Below the pieces are notes generated by a model. That model saw only the letters and a list, made by a program, of their open reading frames with translations. It did not search any database and had not been told where the DNA came from. 64,000 nucleotides of DNA from the NCBI GenBank assembly GCA_025345505.1, contig JANVCC010000270.1:4725546-4789545 (forward strand), in the 5' to 3' direction. This DNA comes from Todiramphus chloris collaris (taxonomy: Eukaryota; Chordata; Aves; Coraciiformes; Alcedinidae). Below, piece after piece: positions 12,189-24,914 of this stretch (position 1 is the stretch's first letter; each line of letters begins with the position of its first letter). Both the position numbers and the translations under genes were made by a program.

Positions 12189-15064
12189 AATAAAAGCTTA
12201 GATTCTGTGGAAGACCAGTGTTGCCACTTGCCAGGGAAATCTTGCAACTGCAAAGCATCTGAGTGGATTCTTAAGCCCCCTTTGACTAATACCAGGAGGA
12301 TTGGCTTGTTACTTTGTTGGAAGCCAACACAAGAAAATCTCCTGTGCTTTAAACTGCAGGGTTGGTTACATTTACCTGGGTGGTGCTAAGCTGAGGCCAT
12401 GCGAAACTCTCGTGGCCCTGGGGCATGAGCCAGCTCTTGTGCTGCCTGTCCTGGATGAATGGGATGGGGGAGCAGGCTCCTTCTGCTCACTGGTTTTGTC
12501 ACTGAGGTGACATTCTGAGTGTGGGAGGGGTGAAACACTAAACTGAGACTGCTGCTCCAGCAGTGGTCAGCTCAGCAGTTTGGTCAGAAACATCAGGGGT
12601 AATACACACAGAGATCTTTCAGCCTCTGAGCTACCTTCTGCTTTGTTACACCAGTATAAATCCAGTGACTTCCCTATATCAGGCTTATTCCAGTGCTCCC
12701 GAGAGCAGAGGTGAGGGGACAGAAGGGTGGAGAACGAGATGAATGGGACAAAAATTCAGTCTGCAACCAGTAGCACCAAAGACTTCTGCACGTAGCATCA
12801 GTGCAATAGAGATGCTGTAATGGAAAACCTTCTCTAGTATGCAAGTACGTGCATGTGATTGAACATGCAGTAGTAACCATCCCATTTTTTTATCTCCACC
12901 CTACTCCTGTCTAGCTATCTGCTGATCTTAGGCAGAAGAGACCATGTGAAGTTCTCGAAGCCTATCTAGAGGAGTCCAGAAACCATAGCATTGGTGGAAA
13001 AAAAAAAAACAAAACCAAAACTTGCTACAGAGGAGAAAAGCCTTAGCTCACCTGGAAGGTGCTGTGTGGGGTTCTTGTCCCTGACACAGCAGGTATCTGG
13101 CATGCTGTGAAGCCAGAGTTTTCCTAAGTGCAAAGGTAGTTGGGAAGAGCCAGGTCATGCTGCTCGTCAAACTGCAGCAGCAGCTCCAGGAGGTAATAAA
13201 TAATAGCTGAGTACTCAGTCCTACCTGTGCTGATCTCAGGGAACTCAGGGTAAGGAAGCAAAGGTTGACCTAAGCCACCTTTAATCCGTCTTCAATCTCA
13301 ACGTTGGCCAAAGATCTCCTTTAAGCAGTGCCAGTTTGTTAGAGTACTGCAGCCTTGTTCCAGAAAGGCCCAGACTGGGACTCAGCTGGGGTGGGCAGGG
13401 TGGGTTCAGACCAGCAGTGCTGCTTCACGGCTCCTCTCTGCCACCCTGCACCTCTGCGGGTTGCGATGAGGCCTTTGAGCTCTGCCAGCCCTGTGGCCCC
13501 TCTCCAGGTCAAAGAAAAATTGTGTTTTTCCTGCCACTGAAATCTGAGAGAGAGCTGTTGCTAACCCAGCACCTGCCCCTGCTGACGGGAACGAAGGTTC
13601 CATTCCTTTTGCGCGTCTGAAACGCTGCTGCCAAACCTGTGCTGTGAAAGGTCAGGGAAAACAGTAATCTAACAAAAATTACTCAGCAACACCAGAGCAA
13701 GATGATGCACACGTCCTAGAAAATAAATTTGGTTCTGAACTGAACATAAAAAGATTTGCCAAAAATCCTTGTCAGCCTGTTCAACTGAGGTGCAGGTTTA
13801 CAGTGCTGTAGTAGCCCTCGGGGCTTGCTTTCCCGTTGGCCCAGGCACAGAGCGACTCCCCTGACCTGCTCAGGCCTCTGGACCTCAGGGACCCCCCCAA
13901 AGTCTTGCCACCAGGACTTCAGACACACAAGACTTGTTGTGCCTGCCCTGCAGTACCAGGCCAGCTTCATCAACACAGTGTCACCTTGCTGTTGTCTCCT
14001 TCCCTTTAACCTTGCCGAACAATGCCAGCGTTTCTTCGCTGGGTTTGGTGGGATCTAGGTTTTCTGACAGCCTAATGATTGACCGAGGAAAAAAAAGGAG
14101 TGATACATACCTGTTATGAATTAGCATATGCTGTTAGTTAAGCCTTTGAATGTGTGTTTAATTTTCAGGTGGATGCGTAATTACTCTGTGACCTGTTTAG
14201 CGTTTCAGACTCATTGCTTTCAAAGACTGGAGGAAGGGAATAAAAAAAAGAAAAGAAAAGAGGTTACATCCAAGTCAAAATAAAAGACACTAAAGATTTT
14301 TTTTTCTGTATAGTTTTGAAAAGGTTTCTGAAAAAATATGTTTTCCAAGTAGTTTGCTCTCAATCCTAAACTGATAACCGCCAGCAACTGGCTGGGAAAA
14401 AGCAGAAGCTAGCCTGAAAAGTAATAAAACTCACATGACCTGAAATTGTACAATACCCAGCCCGTTCGTAACCACAGCCAGGGCTCTTTGTCACTCTGGA
14501 AAAAATCGTGAAGTGTCTGGGGCTTTTCTTTGTTACGGTCTTTCTTAAAGGGATTTTCTTTTGGGGAGGCAGCAGCAGGAGGGACTTCTGTTGGTTAGTT
14601 CTGTTTCAGAGTTCAGTGATAGTGGGCAAGCAGTATGATTTGGCAGGAGAGTATCACATCCCGTGTTAGAGAATAAATTACCCCCTTGATGTAGTGGGTG
14701 ATAACCCTTTCTGGATTTACAGATCCTTCTCTGTATTTGCATAGAAAGTCATTCCAGCGCTCTTAGCTGATAGCAGTCGCGCGTTGTTGCATGTTTCTGC
14801 AGCTTTTACAACTCCCTGGACAAGCTGTTGATCAGCTAGGTCGTTCCCAAGGAAGCAGAAAGTCACTCTGTGCCCTCTTGGGCAGGAGATAAACCTTGTC
14901 TACAACGTCATCTCCCTTTTCTCCTTGCATGGAGCGTGATAACTTCAGAAATCACTCGCTTCTTTCTGTTTAAGATTTCCAACCTGACACGTCACAGAGA
15001 AAGGAAAGAAGGGAAAAGCACAAGTTCAGATGAAGGAAAGTCAGTCCTTCTCCTTGCCAGATGG

Positions 15065-15092
15065 GAAAAAAAGAAAAGAAAAAAAAAAAAAG
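15065..15092. repeat. A-rich (GAAAA)-like tract
   Basis: A runs interrupted by single G residues. Low-complexity purine sequence with no other features. Confidence 0.8.
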
Positions 15093-15689
15093 CAGCAATG
15101 CTTGCCCAGCTCTGCTGTTCCTGTGTTGATTTTAGTGCTAAAACCACTGCACACTCATTATATTAGAGTGGATTTCCTCTGAGAGTCTATTTCCATTCAG
15201 GTTTATGTAACTATGGACCACAAGCAAGGTAAAATTCAGCCTGTTTAATAATTAACCCTTTTTTTTTTTTTTAAATTGCATAACGCAGTGGCACTCTTCA
15301 TCTTTCTAGCATCAAGCCATCTCTGCTGATGTGCAGGCTGCGTTTTAAAGGCAATGCCTTCCTAACAGCTCCTCTGCCTGCAAAGTTCCACGCTGCTGCT
15401 TTAAACTGCCACTTCTCTGAGGGTCTTTCTATTGTTGCAGTGTGGGAACAAGTGCGGGTGCTTAGTCTTGCATTTGTTTTCCTGGATGCCACCTTTCAGA
15501 AATGTACCTTTAAGCATGCCTATTTCTAATTCCTTCCCCCCGAAACAGCTCAAGCAAGGACAATGCAGGAAACTTGAAGTGCTGTAGGAATCCTCTCTGT
15601 CAAAAGAGCATCTACCTTCAAGCCCGTGTTCTGTCAGGGCAGGGGCAGGTGAGGGAGGTACGTTAGGAAACAATCATCCCCAACTCGTA

Positions 15690-16335
15690 GTAAATTTAAA
15701 TCCGGTAATTCCGAACGAGCTGCGCTTCCCGCTGTCAGGGCCAGAGCGCTGCGTGAGGGGTAGATTTCTTCTCCTCCTGTATTTTCATTCAGATTAATAT
15801 TTAAGCCACGCTGGCGGTTGCGCCCGGGAGAACAGTCGGTCCTTTCACAGCTAGAAATAGTACGGGGCTGGGGGTGCTGGAGCTCGCCCGGCAGCTGTCG
15901 GAGCGGGGCGAGCACCTTGCTGCAGCTGGCCCCGGCCCCGGCGCGCTCCCCGCTCGCCCCGGCTCGCTCGTTGGCTGTAGCCATCTCCCTCCGTGCGGCC
16001 ACCGCTGCCGACAGCGTATCGCTCCTCGCCTGGGCTTACTGCGTGTGACCTACTTTGAAGGCGGTGTGAACCAAGGTTCACAGATTGCCTTGGAAGGCTG
16101 CCACCAGGTCGGCGTGCAAACGCGCGCAGGCCGGGAGGCTTTGCCCGTCTCCCCGGCCTTCCAGACGCGGCGACTGCGCGTTCCTTCGCCAGCCCCGGCT
16201 TCTCAACCCGGCTCTCTGCTCTAGAGTGGGGCGTGTTGGTTTCCCGGGCAGGGCTGCTGGGTTCGAGAGCCTCTGGCCAATGAGGCTTCCCTGCCTTTCT
16301 GCTTTTAAACCAGCTGCATAGGAACAGGGGTGAAT
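15690..16335. promoter_or_regulatory. Small CpG island with CCAAT and TATA-like elements
   Basis: CpG dinucleotides are dense between about 15715 and 16260 (for example CCCCGGCCCCGGCGCGC near 15930, and an ACGCGGCGACTGCGCG stretch near 16165), in contrast with the AT-leaning flanks. At the right edge a CCAAT box (16277-16281, within TGGCCAATGAGG) is followed by TTTTAAAC (16313-16320), giving a possible plus-strand start near 16340-16350. The CCAAT to TATA spacing is shorter than usual. The island also keeps a 259-codon frame open on the minus strand, which I treat as a by-product of high GC. It is a candidate promoter or alternative first exon; the strand is uncertain. Confidence 0.45.
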
Positions 16336-16648
16336 AAAGGGTTTTGGGCTGAGCTGTCAGCTGAAGCCTAGCAGCAGCAGTAGTAGCTGTAGTGAAAGCA
16401 GTTGTAGTGCTCCCAGAATCCAAGTCACAAAGGAGAGCTGATATTTTATTTCCACGGTTCATCTGTTTACTATAATCTGCTCGTTTATAGGGCAAGGTAA
16501 ACTTGCAATTACCAAAGCTGCTTTCCACGCCAGATGAACGCTGTAACCTGTATGTCATTCCAAAATACTGATAGAGGAGAAAAATTAGCAGAAAGGAGCA
16601 GCCTAGAGAATTGCAGCCTGAAAGCTGCATGGTTTTGTTGGTTGGGTT

Positions 16649-16694
16649 GTTTTTTTTTTCCTTTTCCTTTCCTTTTTTTTTTTTTTTTTTTTTA
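16649..16694. repeat. Poly(T)/polypyrimidine tract
   Basis: T runs broken by CC pairs, then at least 20 T. A plus-strand poly(T) may be the complement of an old poly(A) tail, but I could not recognise any element beside it. Confidence 0.88.
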
Positions 16695-16949
16695 ATACTT
16701 TGTCTTATATAAGCTCTGTGCTGCAGAGCAAAGTTTCCCCGGATTCAGAAAGATCACTTGCAGTTTAAAATCTACTTGAAAGATAAGGCTCTTTTTTTTT
16801 GTGTCTCTGCTTTTTCTTCCATCCCCTCCCCAAGGCTAATATATTCCATACCTACTCAGCACAGGGCTGCCTGTTATCTGGTAAGATAATTAGCATCAGA
16901 CACTAGGAGAAGCGTATGTACTTTTAAAAAGGAGCATTACTGAACGTTC

Positions 16950-17042
16950 AGAGAGAGTTAAAGAGCGTGCTTATCAGAGCTTTGCCACGCAGAAGACTTG
17001 CCCTAGTGTTTGACTTCGGGTCAAGAAGTCCCTTATTAAATT
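16950..17042 (+). mobile_element. MIR-type SINE relic (probable)
   Basis: From memory of the MIR consensus, these blocks line up in order: AGTTAAAGAGC against GGTTAAGAGC; AGCTTTGCCAC against GGCTCTGCCAC; GTGTTTGACTTCGGGTCAAG against GTGTGACCTTGGGCAAG; then TCCCTTATTAA against TCACTTAACC. Order and spacing fit the tRNA-related part and the core of MIR in the plus orientation. It is highly diverged, as expected of an amniote-age SINE. Confidence 0.4.
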
Positions 17043-18214
17043 AGCAATGCAAATGTGTTTTACTTTATACATGTGGAATTTAAGTGTCGGACAGCCTCTC
17101 TCTAGAGCACTTTGGGGCTTTTTACTGATTCAGCTTGGGCCAAGAGTTCCAGCTCGGGCTCTGAGTATTTCTTTTTGTTTGTTTTATCCTCTGCAAAGAC
17201 ATCTGTTCTACATGGCTCTCCACTTTGGCTGCAGCTCAATTTCCACTGACTTCCATGAACTCCATTGTGAAACCCATGTGCAATCCTCCCTTTGCACCAG
17301 GACCGGCCCGTAGCTCCCGAACACAGACCTGCAGCTTAGGGATGCCCTCGGCCACCTCCGGCAAAGCACGTGGCTACGGGCATCAGCCAGCACCTTGAGG
17401 AAGTACAGCTCACCCTCCAGCCTGTCCCTCCCCTGCTGGTCGACACTCACCTGCCCTTGAAGCCAAGCTACAGTAGCTTAAAAATAGGGGAAGCTGAGAC
17501 AAGGGCCTTCTCAGCACTGAGAGCAGGAAAACCAACACTTACCACGCCTGATGCGGGGGTTGCCGGTTTCCAAATGGTTAAAATGATCCACAGGGGTCAG
17601 AGGGGAAGAGGGCAGGACCTGAAACCAGACCTTGACCGCTGCCGTGTGCCAGTCCTGCCGGGGAAGCGGTCGGCCCGGAGGCAGGAGCTCACGCCGGAGC
17701 TCACCCGCTGGATCCTCGGCAGCAATCCGGTCTGGCCTGACAGTTGGAATGATAAATGGCGTAACTGGGCTGACATTTTGGCCTGGCAGGGTCTTTCATA
17801 AGTCTCAGCTGGGAGTGATGGTTTTAATGAAAAATGTTAACAGATGAATAGTTTGCCCGTGAGTCGTTACTTCTCGCGTAGACGGCACCGAGTTGCTTTT
17901 AGTGGCGGTTGTTTTCTCTCAGTAGCATCCGTGGAGCTTTCGGGGGGCTGTGGCACTGCTCCTCCCCTAAAAGGTGGGGGCAGGACTCTGAAAACTGTGT
18001 GGTGTCCTTGTCATTTCCAGCGTTCTGGGTGAGAATGTGCGAGGTGTGATAGCACCCAGAGGTACCGGGAGCCAAAGGGAGGAGGTTCAGTGCTGGGGGC
18101 TGCCAGGGAAGGAGAAGAGCTCTTGGCCTGCCCCAGAGGGGACCAGGCTATACATATGCAGACCCAGGTTATTGCAGGTGGGAGCATCCACTGCACAGGA
18201 GTATTTCTCCTCAG

Positions 18215-18279
18215 GATGTTTTCCCAATTCATTGCAAAGGAAGAAACGGCCACTGAGGAGGCACATCCTTCCCACCCTG
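18215..18279 (+). other. Exon-like segment, 65 nt, weak candidate
   Basis: A pyrimidine-containing acceptor (TATTTCTCCTCAG) ends at 18214, and a near-consensus donor (CTG/GTGAGT) starts at 18280. One frame is open and reads MFSQFIAKEETATEEAHPS. I do not recognise it. The element could equally be a chance pairing of splice motifs or part of a non-coding transcript. Confidence 0.15.
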
Positions 18280-20857
18280 GTGAGTTCAGTTCATTTGACT
18301 GAGATCTGATGCATCAGCTTGTGGGGCTTTGCTCTCCAGGCAATCAGCCAGTCTGTGGAACGAGCAGATCGCAGAAAGGGAGTTGGAGCAATAGAAAGCA
18401 GGCCAGCCCGACGTTTCTTTTGTCTTTTGTGTACTGCCTGTGGCTTTAGAAAACATTCTGGAGTAACAGAAGAGATGAGGGAGACGGAGCTGCGACGACT
18501 GCCAGGCATGCTCAGCCTTCAGCTCCCGCTCCTCTCTCTGTCCCCAGTCCCTCCCAGCAACGAGGGAAGACTGGAGCAGAACTCAGACAGCCCCTGCCCA
18601 CCCGTGTCAGGAACACTGCCCGTCACAGACACTGCACCATCCCCTGCCAGCTGCCTGCTCCTCGGAGGGTGCGGAAGGAGCCTGACCTTGCTCTGTAAAC
18701 CTCGGCCGACACCGCTCACCTTGCTGTCTCCCTTGTAGGAGGTATCTCATTTCACGGCCTCTGCCGAAACCTCCCAGGCACTCAAGCTAAATCAGGAGAA
18801 GAAATGTAATACGGTCTTTCCAGGTTCGGGCAAAGGGGTACGGAAACAGGGTGTTTTGGGCAGAAGTAAACGGAGGTTGCGATCTCCCCGTGTGATTTGA
18901 ATCTTCCATCACAGCTAAGGTTCGTTCATGGATCTGGCTTTCAAAGAAGCACGGTCCTACGAGCTGCCACCCAAACCCTAACTGTCCTCTGGTGATCAGC
19001 TTGACAAAAATGAATCTCTACCATCAGCTGTGAGGCAGCCAGTAAAGCCAGTAACGCGATCCCCGTCGCTGAGGGTTGCGCAGGGTACCGAGACTGTCCT
19101 TGTGACTTTGGCCGCAGACAAACGGTAGCGTGTAATTATTTGTTGGATCGCTCCTGCTGTTTGATACCGTTGATCCTCAAACGCTGCTAACCTGTGTGGA
19201 GAAGCTGTGCCTAGCAGTGGAAGCTCCACGAGGTCGTTCTGTTCCCTCTCTGAAGGCAGAGCCAGAGGAGTCGCAAGCAGCAGTTGTTTCCTAGGTCCAG
19301 ACTCCTCATCTCTAGAAGCTGACAAGGCTTCTCCCATACACTGGAGCCACTGGAGAGCTGGGGAGGTGCCGTGGTGAGCTGAGGTGCCTGCCTGGATGCT
19401 GCTAGGTTTTCATAGTCCTTATTGCAAGCATAATTGCTGCCTTCCCCTAATTATCTTAGGGACTACCTGGAATCAGCATTGCACGGCAGAGCAAACGGAC
19501 AGAAGTGAAGCAGACAAGCCTAAGATCTCAGTTGTATTCAACGTCTGCATCAGCGTTCCTCAAACTCACACCTAAGCCAGATGGACTGCACTAGCTTAAG
19601 ACCATCTTATTTGCAAATACCGAGTCAGCTTCTAAATAGATTTAAGCTTAAACCAAACTAGATGTGGTTTAACACTGAAATATCAGAGCGTCTGCTCTGT
19701 CTTTCATACCAGTTTAACCAAAATGGATTGAAATTAGACCTTTAGAGAAACGAATACAATTTTTCCTAGCAGTTTAGGCCTAGGTAATGCCTGTAGAAGC
19801 AGAGGAGTGCTCTGAAATTCTTCCTTCCGTAACTATTTGGGGTGCTGAGGGCTTTTGACATTTGTTGCACCTCTGTGAACTTTTGGGCTTTTGTACTTGC
19901 CCACAGAAGTAGGAAAGCTCCATCTCCCCAGGGATCAGACTGTTGCCTTCCCTCTGCTGGGTGCCGTGCAGCCGGGATGGTCCATGTGCAATGATAACTG
20001 CATTTGACATCACGTGCTCGGAAAGCCGGAACGAACGGGAGCAGCCTGTCGGTTTGCCACGCACCGTAGGCCTGCTGTTCGTAAACGCCTCTCCCTTTTC
20101 TTCCCTCCTCTACCTGGGGAAGTTCTGCTTCATTGCATGGAGTCCTGGGTAGGTTTCCTTATGTGGTCTTGGAAGGCTTCCAAGGAAATGGCCTTCACCA
20201 TTTCTGAGCTGGGGCCTTCCTTTACCATCACGACGGCACCCAAGGGCATTTCGCAGAAGCAAGGAAACTGTCAAGCCCGAGAAGGAAGCTTCTGGACCCA
20301 GGACTTTCCCAGAAGCTCTGTCTAGACTGAAGAAATGTATTTCTGCAGCGAAGAAGATGGCTGTAGGCTTCATCCCTTCAGAAAGTGTCAGACTCCCTCT
20401 TAAGTTATAGCAACACACGAGTGCATGTGTGTAACCCCTACAGAATTAATCAAGCTCCTTCTCCTATGGGGTGCTAAGGAAGGAAAAGTGGGAGAGATTA
20501 TTGTTGCTATTTTTACATGTTTGGGAGCTGCGAAGCGATTATAATAATGGGAGTCATAAATTACTTCACCAATGCATTTGGAGATGAGACAGTGAACTGA
20601 CTCCGTGGAGAAATACAGGATAGGTGTATTCTTAATGGCAGGCGCTGCAGAGGAGAAGGCTGAGGCACTGGGAGAGGGAGGCTGGATGAAACTGGATTTC
20701 TGTTCTGCTCCTCCACTCCGGTTCGTTTGTGGTGCAAGCAAAGCAGGCACCGCGTTTGCAGTCTGCGAGTTCAGCGAAAGCCTTCGCACCTGCTGCCTGA
20801 AGGATGGGTTAGCAAAAGAAATTAGAAAAAAAGAAAAAAAGTTTCTTCAGTGGTTTC

Positions 20858-20882
<25 letters not shown>
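20858..20882. repeat. Poly(T) tract, 25 nt
   Basis: Uninterrupted T run preceded by an A-rich stretch with scattered G. A simple repeat likely to be length-variable. Confidence 0.92.
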
Positions 20883-20888
<6 letters not shown>

Positions 20889-23054
20889 CCCAAAAAAAGC
20901 AGCTCATTCATATGCACTTGACAGCGAGAGGGAAATTTTCAGCGTGGTGCAAGGTGACTTAACCGCCTGATTCCCGGGAGCAGCAGCGGGAACGCTGCGG
21001 CGAAACCCTCCTGCCAAGGCGTGTGAGAAGTCTGTAGCCGAACCCGCTGCCCTGTGGCGATGGGAACCCTGGTCAATGAATTTTGTGCCGAGCTCTGAAA
21101 CAAACAAAAAACTCCCTGCCACAAATCTCCTGTCTGCTGCAGCACTGTGATTCTCTCTCTTTGAGATGCTGTGCAGACTTTTTTCCTGGTGCATTGCATT
21201 AATATTAAATTAACAACACACTACTCACATGGAACTTACATTCTAAAAAAAGCTCACATTATGCTGTAAGCCTTTTATTACAAAATAATAGCAGTCGTGA
21301 GGTTAAAGTTTGTTCGTACAGTTTTCTATAGAACATCTGTACATTTTTTATGGAGGATAAAAGCTACATTCCATGTGTAGCTTAGTCATATGAATATAGA
21401 TAATGAGTAGTTTATTGAATTTCATTTTAGATTTTACCATTTGGTTATATTCATATAAAGCATGCAAAACAGAGCAGATTTTTGTAAGTGGTGCTTTCTT
21501 TTCAGAAACGCTAATTTCTCTGTCAGTGCTCTGCAGAGGATGCGACCTGATATGAAAAGGACCTGTTCCTCTAGGATTTAGCTTGTAGCTGGAGGCATAA
21601 ATCAGAGGTTCTCTGAAGTGGATTGGAATCCACACTGGAGAGAATAAAGAGAAATCACTGTGTCCATATGGAGCAGGACCTTGAAAAGCTTTATGAGGAT
21701 CACATTGCCTGGAATAGTTACCCAGCATCCAAGCCATGGCAGCCCACACATGCTTCAAAACCCAAATATTTCAGGGCTTTTGTGGCCTTCCATGATGCGG
21801 AAGCTGGATGGAATTTTTATTGAATCTGGCCCTAAATAAGCAAAAGAATTTTGTAATCAGCGCATGGTTTAACAGGAAGCCAGAAAAATTCTTTTAATAT
21901 TGGAGTGATATGGTGGGAAAGCTTAGCCCTAGATACAGTCCTGTCTGCTGAGCTCAAAAGAAATTTGCCTGCAAGCAAAACTAGCTGGGAATACAGCAAA
22001 CTCCTAATTAACCTGAACAGGAAAAATGTATTGGAATCTCAGTTTTTTACTCCGTACATAGAAGCCAAACCTTGCTTTTTTTTTTTTGTGGGGGTGAAAG
22101 GTCGGCGTTTGAAATGTTTTCAGCACCGTAAATAGACTCAATCCTTGAACGCCGATCACCCTCCTCCTCTCCTCATCTTGTAGGAGCACTTTCAATTATT
22201 GGTGGAGCGCTCTGGATGCGGTGTCAGAGCAAGTCAGTGCCGTTGCAGGTGTCAAACAGCAGGGACTGTTAGAAAGCAGTATGTAAGCAATCCTCAGCCC
22301 TGATGGTATTTCAGCGTTAAGCCAAAACCCTGGAACACTTGCTTGCTAAAAGCCTCGGAGATTACATCTTCGGTAGTATTGATACGAAACAGGCAAATAC
22401 GTGACCCCTACGTGATGGTCTGAGATTCAGAAGGGATCTGTCATGTTACAGTGTGAACCTGGAATCATCCCAGTGCTCTCCAGTCAGCTTCGTGCCATAC
22501 CAGTCAGCAGAGTTTCCGCGGGGGGCAGGTATTCCAGCTGCAGTTGTGTTTTCTCATTTTGAAATTTTATTTTCATGGCTTAGAGGCAGAAATTTGGGTA
22601 GTGTTCAAAAAATGCCCAAAGGGACATTAACCAACATCTGAGGGCATTGTGGAGATCCAGATAAGCCAACAGGGCTCATTTGGGGTCTAAATGAGTGGGT
22701 TGGAGCTCATTTCTTCAGCTTCAGAGCGTGCCTGCAAGTGAAGATGATTTCACGCGGAGCAGCACGTAAGCATTTCAATAACCAGGGTGTGCGTTGTGTA
22801 GCAAAATCAAAGCTCTGCAGTAATAACTACCCTGCAGCATTTAGCTTTTTCCACAGCTGAATCCTTAGAGGGATGATGTAGTTTTTATTCATTCATTGCC
22901 ATGTGACTTATTAAAACAATTAACAGGCAAAAAAAGAGTGGTTATTTTGAGCGGTTTGGCAAAGGGCTGCGCAGAATAAAGTTCAAGCGGAGCGAGTTTC
23001 TGCCTCGGTTGGTAGAGGAGTGTGTGAAGTGGCCAGGGCTGCGGTTCTCTTCTT

Positions 23055-23125
23055 AGCTCCCCTCCTAACTCACTGTTTGACTTTGGAAAAGTCCCCTGGC
23101 CACTTTGGGTTTGTGATTCATGTTG
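23055..23125 (+). mobile_element. MIR-type SINE core relic (probable)
   Basis: The segment CTAACTCACTGTTTGACTTTGG, then AAAAGTCCCCTGGCC and CTTTGGGTTTGTGATTC, follows the MIR core order CACTTACTAGCTGTGTGACCTTGG, CAAGTCACTTAACC, CTCTGTGCCTCAGTTTCC. Divergence is high and both ends are unclear. The call rests on remembered consensus, not on an alignment run. Confidence 0.4.
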
Positions 23126-24885
23126 AACTTGAAACTTATATCAGCTTCTCTAAAAGGTTCGCGGGCAAACCCGGGCCCGGCTCTGGGGTTGAGCCTGATG
23201 GGTTTATAATTCGAGCCCTGTGTACGCGAGGCTTGCGGTTTTGACGTGGAACCAGATGAAACGTAATGGTTTCAGCTGAGTTTTGCTTTGCATTTTTGGG
23301 CTCGGCTGCACTCCTCACTTAAAGGGGTGGCTTGAAGGTGGGGAGGCGAACTGGAGAAACTGTCCACTGAGGGCTTCTCGTGGAAAACCAGCTAGTTTCA
23401 TTCAGTCTAATTTAATTGAAGCCCTAGGTGTATGCTTTACTGTGGTTTTTATGTTTGGTGCAATTGCCTGTACCCTGTTCCAGCAGCAGAGTATGAGAGG
23501 CAGGTGTGTGGCATTAAAAACCTGCAAGATGCCTTGGGTGGAAGATCTCTGCGTAACAACCTGGAAACATCGTGAGTGACAGCACAGATTTTCCCTTTTT
23601 TAATTTCCTTGCCTTCATTTTCTCCTTCCCAACCATCCAAACAGTACAGTGCAAACAAAACTTTGAATCATGAGCTAGCCCAAGATTTGCAGGACGGGTC
23701 TTTTAGGCTTCCTGCTGGCTGACAGATATTTTCTTTGTCTGGTGAAGAAGCTGGTGGAACCTGAGATCAGCTCTGGTTCGGCAGCGATTGACCCTCGTTG
23801 CCATTCTCTGCTCCTGTGGCCACTCCAGCTTACAGCCCCCGCCTCGACACGTGGTTAACGCAGGTACCGAAACATGGCAGCATTTTTAGGTATACTGAGG
23901 CAGGCTTCGAGGAAGAGGTTTCCTCAAACGATTGTTATTGTCTTAGGCAGCAGCTTTCAACGGCACGAAGGCTGGGTGAGCTCTGGGCCACGATTTGCTC
24001 GGGCTGGATCAGCACCGCAAGCACGGAAGCAATGGCCAGTGCTGGATTTAGCTGGCCACCAGGATTTGTGTGCCAAGCCAGGTACTTCCCCCTGGGGGGG
24101 AACCCCCTCGGGGGCTGGGCTGGCTCAGGCCGGTGTCATCGCCCCGATTCATCAGCGGGGAAAGGAGCAGGGGGCTTTGGGGGCCGGCTGGGTCGTGGGG
24201 GGGTCACCAGCCGCTCAGTGGGGAAACCTGGGCAGGCACAGCCTGGCACCGTGTTGTCTAACTTCATTTTCAAGAACTAACTGTGATTTTTATATGGAGC
24301 GTTTGTGTTGCCAAAAATACAGGGCTTTTTACTTAGTGAAATATCCTTTGGAAAACTGTAAAATCATGACAGGTTTTCATATTTATTTTACATTCAGTTC
24401 AGGATTATACACGATCAGCTTTAGGGCCTTGTAGGAGCCAAGAGAATATAAAGGTTGTCAGAAAATTGGAAGCTTTATACCAGGCTGTTCTGATTTAACT
24501 GGCAGACCATTTAAAGTTACTGAGATTTGGGGAGAAGCAGAGCTTTTCAGAAACATCAGTCTTCTGAGGAGACTGCTGCCCTTTCTGACTGGCACCCACT
24601 CTTCAAAGTACCGACCTCAGCACTGGCAGGAGAACGGCAGCAGCATCTTTAAGCCACATTTTGTTGTTATTGTTCAGAAGCTTCCCCCTTTGCTGAGTAG
24701 ATAAGTTTCCCCTGGAGATGTAGCAGCATCTGGGCGTTCTTGCAGCTGAGTTTAAAGCCGCTTGGTTCCCTGAAATGAAGGGACAGCTTTTAGTCTTCCA
24801 GAGGAACGTGTGAATGTATGCAGGTTCATTTATAACATACAGGGGAGAAAATTGATATTAGGGAGGGTTTAAAGAAAAAAAGAGA

Positions 24886-24914
24886 GGGGGGGGGGGGGGG
24901 GAAAAAAAATTTTT
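24886..24914. repeat. G16 run followed by A and T runs
   Basis: Sixteen consecutive G residues, then eight A and five T. The G run could form a G-quadruplex and is a place where read length and base calls are error-prone. Confidence 0.9.

Larger units (their letters stand above)
2776..15689. other. Non-coding stretch with simple repeats
   Basis: About 13 kb without a recognisable gene. It holds scattered short reading frames (132 codons or fewer), homopolymer and dinucleotide tracts listed separately, one exon-like segment (7266-7331), and a short CpG-containing block near 10060-10212 that could be a conserved element. No LINE, LTR or DNA transposon end was recognised. It may be intron or intergenic sequence. 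Confidence 0.55.

Noticed and set aside
23874-24434. 186-codon plus-strand frame
   Set aside because: Biased Gly/Ala/Trp composition from G-rich DNA and no known domain. Overlapping frames of similar length are open in the same place.
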